From the NCBI GenBank assembly GCA_900546455.1, contig URCS01000009.1:1-44365 (forward strand): a DNA stretch of 44,365 nucleotides, read 5' to 3'. Of this stretch, positions 1-7,139 are shown in pieces (position 1 is the first letter of the stretch; each line of letters begins with the position of its first letter). A model generated the notes under the pieces. It was given only the letters and a program-made list of their open reading frames with translations, did not search any database and was not told where the DNA came from. A program made the position numbers and the translations under genes. This DNA is from an uncultured Collinsella sp. (GTDB lineage: Bacteria; Actinomycetota; Coriobacteriia; Coriobacteriales; Coriobacteriaceae).

Positions 1-573
1 AAGGGCGGCGACCTGTCGCTGACCGTCGATGTGACGGCTGAGGACGCGTTCCGCGGCGTGACGCACAAGGTCACCTATCGCATTCCCTCGACAGGCGAGC
101 AGCAGACCATTACGGTCTCGGTCCCCGCGGGCGCGGTCGACGGCGGCAAGCTGCGCTACAAACGTCGCGGCGAGTACGGCGTTGCCGGAGGCGAGCGCGG
201 CGACCTGGTCGTGACCACGCACGTGGAGGAGCACCCGCTGTTTAAGCGCAAGGGTGCCGATGTGACCATGGAGGTGCCGATCTCGGTCTACGAGGCGGCG
301 CTCGGCTGCACGGTGGATGTGCCCACGCCCGGCGGCGCGACGGTCCGCCTGAAGGTGCCCGCGGGTACCCAGACGGGCAAGAAGTTCCGCTTTAAGGAAA
401 TGGGCGCGCCCGATGTTAAGCATCGCGGTCGCACGGGCGCGTTGCTTGTCGAGATCAAGGTGCAAGTTCCCACGAACCTGTCCGACGATGAACGCGAGGC
501 CATGACCAAGTTGCGCGAGGCCGACACGCGCGACTATCGCGAGAAGGTCAACCGTTACAAGGCGACGTATTAG
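1..573 (+). CDS. dnaJ: DnaJ-family co-chaperone, C-terminal part (5' end outside window)
   Basis: The frame is open from base 1, so the J-domain lies upstream of the window. What remains is the two-lobed substrate-binding region of an Hsp40 co-chaperone of DnaK. The first lobe has EDAFRG followed by a VPAGAVDGGKLRYK stretch; the second has EAALG, VPTPGG and KVPAGTQTGKKFRFKEMG. In zinc-finger DnaJ (type I) four CxxCxGxG repeats sit between the EDAFRG-type strand and the VPAG strand. Here only about 15 residues separate them and there are no cysteines, so this is a zinc-finger-less (CbpA-like) protein. hspR follows after 73 bases, as in actinobacterial dnaK-grpE-dnaJ-hspR operons, so HspR-controlled heat-shock expression is likely. 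The J-domain and the exact start cannot be seen. Confidence 0.9.
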   Translation, partial: KGGDLSLTVDVTAEDAFRGVTHKVTYRIPSTGEQQTITVSVPAGAVDGGKLRYKRRGEYGVAGGERGDLVVTTHVEEHPLFKRKGADVTMEVPISVYEAALGCTVDVPTPGGATVRLKVPAGTQTGKKFRFKEMGAPDVKHRGRTGALLVEIKVQVPTNLSDDEREAMTKLREADTRDYREKVNRYKATY

Positions 574-646
574 TTGGGTCGCGCGGTCCACGGGTTGGCC
601 GCAGGCTTATGATGGGGATGCACGAGACGGAAAGGGGTCAGGTAGC

Positions 647-1063
647 ATGGCCGAGGACAATAGGAACAAACCGCTGTACATGATCAGCGTGGCGGCCGAG
701 CTGACCGGCATGCATCCGCAGACTCTGCGCGTCTACGAGTCCAAGGGCCTGGTGAACCCCCAGCGCTCGGGCGGTAACACGCGCCTGTATTCGCGTGCCG
801 ATATCGAGCGCCTGGAGCTCATCAACCAGCTGACTGACGAGGGCATCAACCTTGCCGGCGTGGTGCGCATTCTCGATATGAAGGAGCGTGCCGAGGAGCG
901 CGAGCGCGAGAACGAGAAGCTTCGCGCTCGCGTGCGCCAGCTCGAGGACGAGCTGCACGAATACAAGATGCAAAAGAAGATTACCGCTCTGGCCCCACGC
1001 GACGGCTCGGTTAACCCCGAACAGGTCATGCGCAAACTTTTGGGCGCAGGCGGAGACTTATAG
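647..1063 (+). CDS. hspR: HspR, MerR-family heat-shock repressor
   Basis: 138 residues. A MerR-type winged helix-turn-helix occupies about residues 10-75 (MISVAAELTGMHPQTLRVYE, then the GLVNPQRSGGNTRLYS wing and a SRADIERLELI helix). A charged coiled coil, rich in E, R and K, follows at about 78-115. HspR represses heat-shock genes by binding HAIR inverted repeats, with DnaK as co-repressor in characterised actinobacteria. The gene follows the J-protein, as in dnaK operons, with a purine-rich ribosome site (gaaagggg) upstream of ATG. clpB, another typical HspR target, lies 6 kb downstream. I saw no perfect HAIR consensus in this window. Confidence 0.93.
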   Translation: MAEDNRNKPLYMISVAAELTGMHPQTLRVYESKGLVNPQRSGGNTRLYSRADIERLELINQLTDEGINLAGVVRILDMKERAEERERENEKLRARVRQLEDELHEYKMQKKITALAPRDGSVNPEQVMRKLLGAGGDL

Positions 1064-1137
1064 TTACGCGGTTTTACCAAACCGCGTAACGGCTCGACGC
1101 TGCGCCCTTAGGTTCCGCCGTTCTGACGAACGGCGGA
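1063..1137 (+). other. Two hairpins after hspR
   Basis: Arms 1063-1074 and 1079-1090 (GTTACGCGGTTT and its complement) form a perfect 12-bp stem with a 4-base loop, starting on the last base of the hspR stop codon. A second hairpin has arms 1114-1123 and 1128-1137 (10 bp, 4-base loop). Neither has a T-tract, so they may protect the mRNA end or belong to a repeat rather than act as intrinsic terminators. Confidence 0.6.
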
Positions 1138-1180
1138 CCAGTTGACGCTGCGCGCCGCCCAGAGCGACAATTTGTCATTC

Positions 1181-1222
1181 AAAGGGCAAGGCATGACCAC
1201 AAGGTCTATGCCTTGCCCTTTT
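1181..1222 (+). terminator. Rho-independent terminator of the hspR operon
   Basis: Arms 1181-1194 and 1208-1221 pair perfectly over 14 bp (AAAGGGCAAGGCAT and its complement). An inner GACC/GGTC stem (1195-1198 with 1203-1206) extends the hairpin. TTTT follows on the plus strand and an AAA run precedes it, so it could work in both directions. The flanks 1159-1170 and about 1231-1243 pair again with one bulge, giving a very long cruciform. Confidence 0.75.
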
Positions 1223-1302
1223 CATGCCAACTTGTTCGCTCTGGACGTCGCTCGCTGTCCGTCCTCTACCTGCGGCGCTGCTTTGCTCCGGATGCGGTAG
1301 GG

Positions 1303-1331
1303 TAGTCATTGGGGACGTTCTTAAATGACTA
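1303..1331. repeat. Short inverted repeat around a GGGGACGTTCTTA core
   Basis: TAGTCATT at 1303-1310 and AATGACTA at 1324-1331 are exact complements separated by 13 bases. The core resembles the short intergenic repeat style seen elsewhere in the window. No function is evident. Confidence 0.4.
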
Positions 1332-1386
1332 GTCGAAAGGGACACTCTTGCACCAAATCTGCCGGCCCTCGCCGGGTTCGTACCTT

Positions 1387-1404
1387 ACTTTACCGAGATA
1401 AAGT
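1387..1404. promoter_or_regulatory. Possible operator upstream of the hydratase gene
   Basis: ACTTTA-N6-TAAAGT is an 18-bp palindrome about 100 bases upstream of the hydratase start, in AT-richer DNA. It could be a transcription-factor site. A small hairpin (1473-1479 with 1483-1489, GCCCAAA/TTTGGGC) lies just ahead of the ribosome site. Both are suggestive only. Confidence 0.25.
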
Positions 1405-1504
1405 GAACGTGCAGATTCGTAACCCACTCGCAACCGTTCTATGGCACGATATTGAACGAATGTATGCTATGCGCCCAAATCTTTTGGGCAGAGTGGGAGA
1501 CAGT

Positions 1505-3805
1505 ATGGTTAAGCTGTACGAGGACGGCATCTACCTGCGCGGTGGCAGCGAGGTTGTGCCTGAGGCCGAGGCTGCCGAGCGCGGTATTACGCAGACGCCC
1601 GAGGATGCCAAGCGCGGCACCATCGCGTATTCGATCCTCCAGGCACACAATACGTCCGGCGACCCCGAGGCGCTCAAGATTCGCTTCGACGCCATGGCGA
1701 GCCACGACATCACCTTTGTCGGCATCATCCAGACGGCGCGCGCCTCGGGCATGGAGCAGTTCCCGCTGCCCTACGTGCTCACCAACTGCCACAACTCGCT
1801 GTGCGCCGTGGGCGGCACCATCAACGAGGACGACCACGTCTTTGGTCTCTCGGCTGCCAAGAAGTACGGCGGCATCTTCGTCCCGCCGCACATCGCCGTC
1901 ATCCACTCCTTTATGCGTGAGAATTTCGCCGGCTGTGGCAAGATGATCCTGGGCTCCGACTCGCACACCCGCTACGGCGCTCTGGGCACCATGGCCGTGG
2001 GCGAGGGCGGTGGCGAGCTGGCAAAGCAGCTGCTGCGCGACACCTACGATGTCGCCTATCCCGGCGTCGTTGCCATCTACCTCACGGGCGCCCCGCGCCC
2101 CGGCGTTGGCCCGCACGACGTGGCGCTCGCCATCATCCGTGCCGTCTTTGCCAAGGGTTACGTTAAGAACAAGGTTATGGAGTTCGTGGGCCCCGGCATC
2201 GCGAGCATGACGACTGACTATCGCAACGGCGTCGACGTCATGACCACCGAGACCACCTGCCTTTCCTCCATCTGGGCCACCGACGAGGACACACACGCGT
2301 TTTTGGCCATGCACGGCCGCGGCGACGACTACCGCGAGCTCAAGCCCGCCGATGTCGCCTACTACGACGGCTGCGTCGAGGTCGATCTGTCGAGCATCAA
2401 GCCCATGATCGCGCTGCCGTTCCATCCTTCCAACGGCTTTGAGATTGACGAGCTCAACGAGAACCTCGAGGACATCCTGCACGAGGTGGAGCTCGAGGCC
2501 GCCAAGATCGGCGAGGGCAAGACGCACTTTAGCCTGCTCGACAAGATCGTCGACGGCAAGCTGCACGTGCAGCAGGGCGTTATCGCCGGCTGCTCGGGCG
2601 GCAACTACGACTCCGTGGTCCAGGCTGCTCGCGTGCTCAAGGGCGCTAACACCGGCTGCGGCGAGTTTTCGCTGTCGGTCTATCCCACGAGCCAGCCCGT
2701 GGCACTCGAGCTTACACGCCGCGGCTACATCTACGACCTTATGGAGGCCGGCGCGATTGTGCGCACGGCATTCTGCGGCCCGTGCTTCGGCGCCGGCGAC
2801 ACGCCTGCCAACAACGGCCTTTCGATCCGCCACACCACGCGCAACTTCCCCAATCGCGAGGGTTCCAAGCCGGGCAACGGTCAGCTGAGCGCCGTGGCCC
2901 TGATGGACGCCCGCTCCATTGCGGCGACGGCTGCCAACGGCGGCGTCCTGACGCCGGCGACCGACCTGCCCGAGGAGACTTGGGACGAGGCCTGCGAGTA
3001 CACCTTTGACGACGCGCCGTACAAGAAGCGCGTGTACTGGGGCTTTGGCAAGGCTGAGCCGGCCGACGAGCTGGTCGAGGGCCCCAACATCAAGCCGTGG
3101 CCCGCGATGGAGCCCCTCGGCGACGATATCCTGCTCAAGGTGTGCTCCAAGATCATGGACCCGGTCACCACGACTGACGAGCTCATTCCCTCGGGCGAGA
3201 CGAGTTCCTTCCGCTCCAACCCGCTGGGTCTGGCCGAGTTTACGCTCAGCCGTCGCGACCCGGCCTACGTGGGTCGCTCCAAGGAGGTCGCCGCGGTGGA
3301 GAAGCGTCGCGTGGCCGGCGAGTCCGCGGGTGACCTGGCGGCGCTCGATGCCGAGCTTGCGGGCGTGTTTGAGGCGCTGACCGGCGCCGGCGTTGTGGCC
3401 GATGCCAAGGCGACCGAGTACGGCTCCATGCTCTATGCCAAGAAGCCCGGTGACGGTTCTGCCCGCGAGCAAGCCGCGAGCTGCCAGCGCGTAATTGGCG
3501 GCCTGGCCAACATCGTCCACGAGTACGCCACCAAGCGCTATCGCTCCAACGTGATGAACTGGGGCATGGTGCCCTTCCAGATGGAGGCCGAGCCCAACTT
3601 TGAGGTGGGCGATTATGTCTTTGTGCCGGGTATCCGTGCCGCGCTCGATGGCGACCTGAAGGGCATCGCCGCCTACGTGGTGCGCGCCGATGGTGCGGTC
3701 GAGCAGATTGAGCTCTACATTGCCGATATGACGGCAGAGGAGCGTGCCATCGTCAAGGCTGGCTGCCTGATCAACTACAACAAGTTCAAGGCAGCTGCCG
3801 AGTAA
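1505..3805 (+). CDS. Aconitase-family hydratase, YbhJ-like
   Basis: 766 residues from ATG 1505, chosen because GTGGGAGA lies just upstream and the family begins near MVKLYEDGIYL. The open frame extends upstream to 1325, but that part does not look like the family. The protein is a [4Fe-4S] hydro-lyase of the aconitase superfamily. SDSHTRYGALGTMAVGEGG matches the family signature. Likely cluster ligands are C363 (in GCSGGNYDS) and C424 and C427 (in FCGPCFGAG). The C-terminal swivel domain starts around residue 540. E. coli YbhJ, the closest protein I can recall, has no firmly proven substrate, so citrate/isocitrate isomerisation is plausible but not certain. It appears to be a single-gene unit, followed by a very long palindrome. 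Confidence 0.88.
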   Translation: MVKLYEDGIYLRGGSEVVPEAEAAERGITQTPEDAKRGTIAYSILQAHNTSGDPEALKIRFDAMASHDITFVGIIQTARASGMEQFPLPYVLTNCHNSLCAVGGTINEDDHVFGLSAAKKYGGIFVPPHIAVIHSFMRENFAGCGKMILGSDSHTRYGALGTMAVGEGGGELAKQLLRDTYDVAYPGVVAIYLTGAPRPGVGPHDVALAIIRAVFAKGYVKNKVMEFVGPGIASMTTDYRNGVDVMTTETTCLSSIWATDEDTHAFLAMHGRGDDYRELKPADVAYYDGCVEVDLSSIKPMIALPFHPSNGFEIDELNENLEDILHEVELEAAKIGEGKTHFSLLDKIVDGKLHVQQGVIAGCSGGNYDSVVQAARVLKGANTGCGEFSLSVYPTSQPVALELTRRGYIYDLMEAGAIVRTAFCGPCFGAGDTPANNGLSIRHTTRNFPNREGSKPGNGQLSAVALMDARSIAATAANGGVLTPATDLPEETWDEACEYTFDDAPYKKRVYWGFGKAEPADELVEGPNIKPWPAMEPLGDDILLKVCSKIMDPVTTTDELIPSGETSSFRSNPLGLAEFTLSRRDPAYVGRSKEVAAVEKRRVAGESAGDLAALDAELAGVFEALTGAGVVADAKATEYGSMLYAKKPGDGSAREQAASCQRVIGGLANIVHEYATKRYRSNVMNWGMVPFQMEAEPNFEVGDYVFVPGIRAALDGDLKGIAAYVVRADGAVEQIELYIADMTAEERAIVKAGCLINYNKFKAAAE

Positions 3806-3908
3806 CGCACTTAATTGTCCGCCCGGGGCTTACCCTTTCCCGCCCGCTCACGCGCTTCGCGAGGGTCGCGTTCGGGAAAGGGTAAGCCCCGGGCTACGTT
3901 TGTGCGTT
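3804..3908. repeat. Very long perfect palindrome and terminator after the hydratase gene
   Basis: Arms 3821-3842 and 3873-3894 are perfect 22-bp complements (beginning GCCCGGGGCTTACCC). A GC-rich 30-base centre lies between them, and an outer AACGCAC/GTGCGTT pair (3804-3810 with 3902-3908) overlaps the stop codon. It probably acts as a bidirectional transcription barrier, but it is much longer than a usual terminator and has no clear T-tract, so it may be a REP-like element. Confidence 0.65.
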
Positions 3909-3993
3909 CTCGTTGGGTCTTGAGGGACGCTAAAATCGAGGTTGCAACTCTCCTCTATGGGGGAGTGCGCCTTTGTTCATATGCTATCTAGAA

Positions 3994-4022
3994 TTGACAG
4001 TATGAAGTTGGCGCTTTAAAGT
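3994..4022 (+). promoter_or_regulatory. Sigma70-type promoter
   Basis: TTGACA (3994-3999), a 17-base spacer and TAAAGT (4017-4022) lie about 35 bases upstream of the start of the next gene. The -35 box is perfect and the -10 is acceptable. Confidence 0.6.
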
Positions 4023-4055
4023 GAGCTCAAAACACTCTCGTTTGTGGAGTTGAAG

Positions 4056-4745
4056 ATGAAGCGTTGCACTTCTGTTTTGTTGCTGTTGGTGGCTTGCGTC
4101 GTCGCTGCTGCGGGCGTGGTCCTATTTGGCTCGCTTATCTTCTATGGGCCGAGTGGGGTTGAGCAGACGGTCGAGATGGCGTCCCTTGTTGCATCGATGC
4201 CCGGGCAAATGATTTCGGACGTTACAAAGCCCGATGAGATAACGCTCGATATCGAGGAAACGCCGGGCATTCTAAGCATAAGCAACTACCCCATGATTGA
4301 ACTTGGCTCGTCTCGCTATACCAAGGACGAGAAGTTGTCCCGACAGGCGCTGGACTTGCTCAACGGGCGTTCGTTCAAACGCTGGGACGGTTGGGATGCC
4401 TATGAGCGCCGACGTGGTTTTGTGAACGGTGGCTACTATACAACGCTGAAGCTGTATTCATCTGATGGCAAACTGATGCGCACCGTTAACTACAATCCGG
4501 AATACGCAAAAGCCGGAGGTGGGGACGGCGTCTATATCCAAGATGGCGGCGTGACCTATATTCTTGAAGGCGACCAGCAGCAGGTGATCGATTTTTTGGA
4601 TCGTTGCGTGATGGACGCGTACGACCAGACCTGCCTGCCCGACCCGCAGACTGCGCGCGATAGTGGGTCTGCCCGTACATGGCTGTTCGAGGATGAGATG
4701 TCCTGGACCGCCGAATCGGGAAGCACGGGCTCGGCAAAAGAGTAG
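4056..4745 (+). CDS. Membrane-anchored protein of unknown family (paralogue A)
   Basis: 229 residues from ATG 4056 (GGAG at 4046-4049), preferred to the in-frame GTG at 4044. An N-terminal hydrophobic helix (about residues 4-30, after MKRC) is a signal anchor, so the rest should lie outside the membrane. I do not recognise the domain. It is clearly paralogous to the product of 6022-6693: both have ISNYP, RYT, a K/R-rich FKRW motif, a YI-DG segment and a GDQ segment. The final 38 residues, from QTCLPDPQTARDS onward, differ at one position only. That tail is also about 93% identical at the DNA level, unlike the rest of the gene, which points to gene conversion or recent block duplication. A terminator and a palindrome triplet follow. 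Confidence 0.8.
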   Translation: MKRCTSVLLLLVACVVAAAGVVLFGSLIFYGPSGVEQTVEMASLVASMPGQMISDVTKPDEITLDIEETPGILSISNYPMIELGSSRYTKDEKLSRQALDLLNGRSFKRWDGWDAYERRRGFVNGGYYTTLKLYSSDGKLMRTVNYNPEYAKAGGGDGVYIQDGGVTYILEGDQQQVIDFLDRCVMDAYDQTCLPDPQTARDSGSARTWLFEDEMSWTAESGSTGSAKE

Positions 4746-4753
4746 AGAACGCG

Positions 4754-4786
4754 ACCACCACAAAGGTGCCCCTTTGTGGTGGTTTT
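4754..4786 (+). terminator. Intrinsic terminator, CCACCACAAAGG family
   Basis: Arms 4754-4766 and 4771-4783 (ACCACCACAAAGG and its complement) form a perfect 13-bp stem with a 4-base loop, followed by TTTT. Related hairpins occur at 5034, 5898 and 6702. Confidence 0.8.
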
Positions 4787-4793
4787 CGGTCTG

Positions 4794-5011
4794 TCTCGAT
4801 CTGTAACATCTGGGCCGTTAAAAGAGGGCTTGGTGTTACAGATTTAGATTTTCGATTCGGGTGTCTTCTGTTTATCTCGTTCTGTAACAGGTAGACCCTA
4901 ATTTGCCGAGTAGTTGTTACAGATTTAGATAAATGGGGGCTGCTGAACATTTCATCTCAATCTGTAACATCTGAGGTCAAAAACGGCCGCTAGATGTTAC
5001 AGATCGAGATG
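4794..5011. repeat. Three consecutive TGTAACA palindromes (triplet 1)
   Basis: Unit 1 spans 4794-4848, unit 2 4874-4930 and unit 3 4953-5011. Each has a left arm of the type ATCTCGATCTGTAACA and a right arm of the type TGTTACAGATTTAGAT, with unrelated loops of about 19-26 bases. In unit 3 the arms 4953-4972 and 4992-5011 match at 19 of 20 positions. Arms are conserved and loops are not, which suggests selection on pairing or on protein binding. It does not look like CRISPR because there is no constant repeat with regular spacers. Confidence 0.8.
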
Positions 5012-5033
5012 TTGAGTGCCGGAGCCGAAAATC

Positions 5034-5064
5034 GCCACAAAGGTGCCTGTCCCTTTCGTGGAGG
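5034..5064 (-). terminator. Probable minus-strand terminator, same hairpin family
   Basis: GCCACAAAGG (5034-5043) pairs with CCTTTCGTGG, one mismatch. Read on the minus strand, the hairpin is followed by GATTTT. It lies 55 bases beyond the stop of the minus-strand gene 5119-5787. Confidence 0.55.
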
Positions 5065-5118
5065 TGGGGGCGAGCTCGATGCCGCCGTGCTCGCTGAACG
5101 ACATTCTAATGAGCGTCT

Positions 5119-5787
5119 CTACAGGATTTCATCTGGGGTGGCGGGTTTGGTTGTTTTGGGGATGCCGAGTTTGGACGACGCGAAATCGTCAACATTGTCC
5201 TTAATTCCGCCTTTGGTGTAGACGGTGACCATATAGGTGCTGTGTCCGAATTCGCTCTTGTCGCGTATTGTCCAGGCCTGCCAGTAGGCGGCCCCACTTC
5301 GCCCCTCGATTTTTCCGACACGGCGGAGTTCTGTTCGCTTTAATTTCTGGTCGCTATAGATGGTTCGACCGGCCTCCTCGGTGAGCCCGCACTGTTCAAG
5401 CATCTTGTCGAGGACCTGGTTCATGTGGCGTTCATCGGTGTTTGGTGCGTAGTCGTAGGCGAGGGTGATGGAGTCGAGTGGCTGGTCGTCGATCAGATAG
5501 TTTAGCGTCTGAGGTTCAAGGCAGAAATAGGGGGAGCATCCGTCGATCTGACCGAGCAGTGGCAACTTTGACTGCCAACTTCCGGTGGGAATTGCATCTT
5601 CGTAGAACACGCCACGGCAGACAAAGGAGAGCGAGGCGGCACGCGAGCCGGCGTCGATCATCCCGCAGAGATCGAAGGGCGAGGCGATACCAAAAGAAAA
5701 GGGCGTGACGACGATAAGGAAGAGCATCACGATGGGTACGGCGAGAATGGCGATGACGTTGCGACCGGTGGAATGAGACGGCTTCAT
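5119..5787 (-). CDS. Membrane-anchored protein of unknown family
   Basis: 222 residues. ATG at 5787 has CGGGGAG seven bases upstream, so it is preferred to the TTG at 5805. One strong hydrophobic helix (about residues 11-35, VIAILAVPIVMLFLIVV) acts as a signal anchor; the remainder is polar with several cysteines (DLCGM, FVCRG, GCSPYFCLE, EQCGL). I do not recognise the family. It is not obviously homologous to the two neighbouring paralogues, but it lies antiparallel between them with similar size and topology, so the three form one accessory cluster of secreted or surface proteins. Codon use is slightly less GC-rich than in flanking core genes. Confidence 0.72.
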   Translation of the reverse strand: MKPSHSTGRNVIAILAVPIVMLFLIVVTPFSFGIASPFDLCGMIDAGSRAASLSFVCRGVFYEDAIPTGSWQSKLPLLGQIDGCSPYFCLEPQTLNYLIDDQPLDSITLAYDYAPNTDERHMNQVLDKMLEQCGLTEEAGRTIYSDQKLKRTELRRVGKIEGRSGAAYWQAWTIRDKSEFGHSTYMVTVYTKGGIKDNVDDFASSKLGIPKTTKPATPDEIL

Positions 5788-5859
5788 ATGATCTCCCCGA
5801 GACAAAAAGCTGTTGAGGATAGATAGAAATAGATAAATTCAGATAACAAATTAAGTTTA

Positions 5860-5876
5860 ATCTCATGGCGTGAGAT
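5860..5876. promoter_or_regulatory. Candidate operator in the divergent AT-rich region
   Basis: ATCTCA-N5-TGAGAT is a 17-bp palindrome in the 234-base gap between the divergent genes starting at 5787 (minus) and 6022 (plus). The adjacent 5810-5860 stretch is AT-rich, with repeated ATAGATA words, and probably holds the minus-strand promoter. No confident -35/-10 pair could be assigned. Confidence 0.35.
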
Positions 5877-5897
5877 GGTCGACCGTTAGCGTCGAAA

Positions 5898-5934
5898 CCC
5901 ACCACAAAGGTGCCTGTCCCCTTCGTGGTGGTGG
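5898..5934. repeat. CCACCACAAAGG-family hairpin, divergent-region copy
   Basis: CCCACCACAAAGG (5898-5910) pairs with the CCTTCGTGGTGG region after a TGCCTGTCC loop. The loop matches the other copies. Here the element is not at a gene end but in a divergent intergenic region, so it is unlikely to be only a terminator. Confidence 0.55.
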
Positions 5935-6021
5935 GGAGTGGACGGCTTCTTTTGGTGATAGTGTTAGCTGGCGATATCATTAGTGCAGGTGGCGAAGGTT
6001 TGCATTGTGAGGTGTTTTGCC

Positions 6022-6693
6022 GTGAGACATTCTGCCCGATTCGGATTGGTTGCTCTGGCGCTTGCGATCGCCGTGGTTGGCGCGGGCGCTGTCGGTATGG
6101 CATTTCTGCCTGCTGCGGTGACGGAGCCGGTGGTTAAGCCTGTGACTCAATCAGTCGAACTCCTGACCGGTGACGATAAGCCCGAGACCATTACCGTCGA
6201 TTTTAATGAGCGGCCGGCTGCGCTGGGTATTAGCAATTATCCGCTCATTCAGCTTGGGGCCATGCGCTACACCATGGACGCGAGCCTAATCAGCAAAGCA
6301 ACCGAGCTACTCAAGGGCAAAACCTTTAAGCGTTGGTACGGATATGCGTCCTATCAAGCAAAAGCGAATGACATGGTTGGTGGGTGCTACTCATCCATCG
6401 AGTTGGACACTGCGAACGGCGCCAGGCTATGTGATGTCTCGTACGATCCGGGCTACGAGGGCAATGAGGGTCCGGGCATCTACATCATGGACGGCGATGC
6501 GGCCTATGTCATGGAGGGCGACCAGACCGAGCTCAACGAGTTTATGGGTCAGTGCATTCAGGATGCCTATGAACAGACCTGCTTGCCCGACCCGCAGACT
6601 GCACGCGATAGTGGATCTGCCCGTACATGGCTGTTCGAGGATGAGATATCCTGGACCGCCGAATCGGGAAGCACGGGCTCGGCGAAAGAGTAG
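6022..6693 (+). CDS. Membrane-anchored protein of unknown family (paralogue B)
   Basis: 223 residues from GTG 6022, chosen because GAGGTG lies seven bases upstream and the start then aligns with paralogue A. In-frame GTG codons at 5983 and 6007 remain possible. A hydrophobic signal anchor covers about residues 5-27 and the rest is predicted extracytoplasmic. It shares ISNYP, RYT, FKRW, GVYI/GIYI-DG and EGDQ motifs with the product of 4056-4745, with only moderate identity in the body but a nearly identical 38-residue tail. No catalytic motif is recognised. An identical arrangement of terminator plus palindrome triplet follows. Confidence 0.78.
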   Translation: MRHSARFGLVALALAIAVVGAGAVGMAFLPAAVTEPVVKPVTQSVELLTGDDKPETITVDFNERPAALGISNYPLIQLGAMRYTMDASLISKATELLKGKTFKRWYGYASYQAKANDMVGGCYSSIELDTANGARLCDVSYDPGYEGNEGPGIYIMDGDAAYVMEGDQTELNEFMGQCIQDAYEQTCLPDPQTARDSGSARTWLFEDEISWTAESGSTGSAKE

Positions 6694-6701
6694 AGATTGC
6701 G

Positions 6702-6740
6702 ACCACCACAAAGGTGCCTGTTCCCTTTGTGGTGGTTTTT
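6702..6740 (+). terminator. Intrinsic terminator, CCACCACAAAGG family
   Basis: Arms 6702-6714 and 6724-6736 form a perfect 13-bp stem with a 9-base TGCCTGTTC loop, followed by five T residues. Confidence 0.8.
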
Positions 6741-6746
6741 GGTCTG

Positions 6747-6964
6747 TCTCGATCTGTAACATCTGGGCCGCTAAAAGTGGGCCTGGTGTTACAGATTTAG
6801 GTTTTCGATTCGGGTGTCTTCTGTTCGTCTCGATTTGTAACAGATAGAGCTCTATTTGCCGAGTAGATGTTACAGATTGAGACAAACGGGTGCCGCTGAA
6901 CAATTCGTCTCGATTTGTAACATCTGGAGCCAGAAACGGTCGATAGATGTTACAGATTGAGACG
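6747..6964. repeat. Three consecutive TGTAACA palindromes (triplet 2)
   Basis: Units at 6747-6801, 6827-6883 and 6906-6964. In unit 2, GTCTCGATTTGTAACA (6827-6842) faces TGTTACAGATTGAGAC (6868-6883), differing from perfect pairing at two positions that could form G-U pairs. In unit 3 the arms 6906-6925 and 6945-6964 are 20 bases each with similar conservation. Confidence 0.8.
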
Positions 6965-7025
6965 GTAGCGCACCTGTGCGGCGGCGGGCCGACATCTTTA
7001 CCCCTATCCATCAATCACTCAGAAA

Positions 7026-7118
7026 ATCTTATATATAGAGACTTAGATTTGTGTATAAGATCGCGCAAAGCTGGCAACAATACTTCTCGAACAACGTGAA
7101 GCCGCCCCGTAGGGCGGC
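7026..7118 (+). promoter_or_regulatory. clpB upstream region: AT-rich inverted repeat and leader hairpin
   Basis: ATCTTATA (7026-7033) and TATAAGAT (7054-7061) form an inverted repeat about 80 bases before clpB, in the only AT-rich stretch, which probably contains the promoter. It is a candidate heat-shock repressor site, but it does not match the classical HAIR sequence. A GCCGCCC-CGTA-GGGCGGC hairpin (7101-7118) lies in the leader just before the GAGAGGTG ribosome site. Confidence 0.4.
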
Positions 7119-7139
7119 CGCCCCAAGAGAGGTGATTCC

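Larger units (their letters stand above)
4626..5011 (+). repeat. Direct repeat copy A (gene tail plus 3' hairpin triplet)
   Basis: This 386-base block covers the last 38 codons of the upstream gene, a CCACCACAAAGG-type terminator and three TGTAACA palindromes. It recurs in the same order and orientation at 6574-6964. Identity over the coding tail is about 93% by eye and lower in the intergenic part. Confidence 0.85.
6574..6964 (+). repeat. Direct repeat copy B (gene tail plus 3' hairpin triplet)
   Basis: Second copy of the 4626-5011 block, 391 bases, same orientation. Compensating differences in the palindrome arms (for example GTCTCGAT here, ATCTCGTT there) keep the pairing. Confidence 0.85.

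Noticed and set aside
1325..1504. Longer N-terminus of the hydratase from 1325
   Set aside because: The extra 60 residues are unlike the family, have no ribosome site, and contain the palindromic leader; ATG 1505 has both a good site and the expected start.
1439..3520. Long minus-strand open frame opposite the hydratase gene
   Set aside because: Composition (V, A, H, G, L-rich) is that of antisense frames, and no ribosome site or family motif is present.
4794..6964. Possible CRISPR array
   Set aside because: The repeated units are inverted repeats with variable loops and irregular spacing, in two groups of three, and no cas gene is near.
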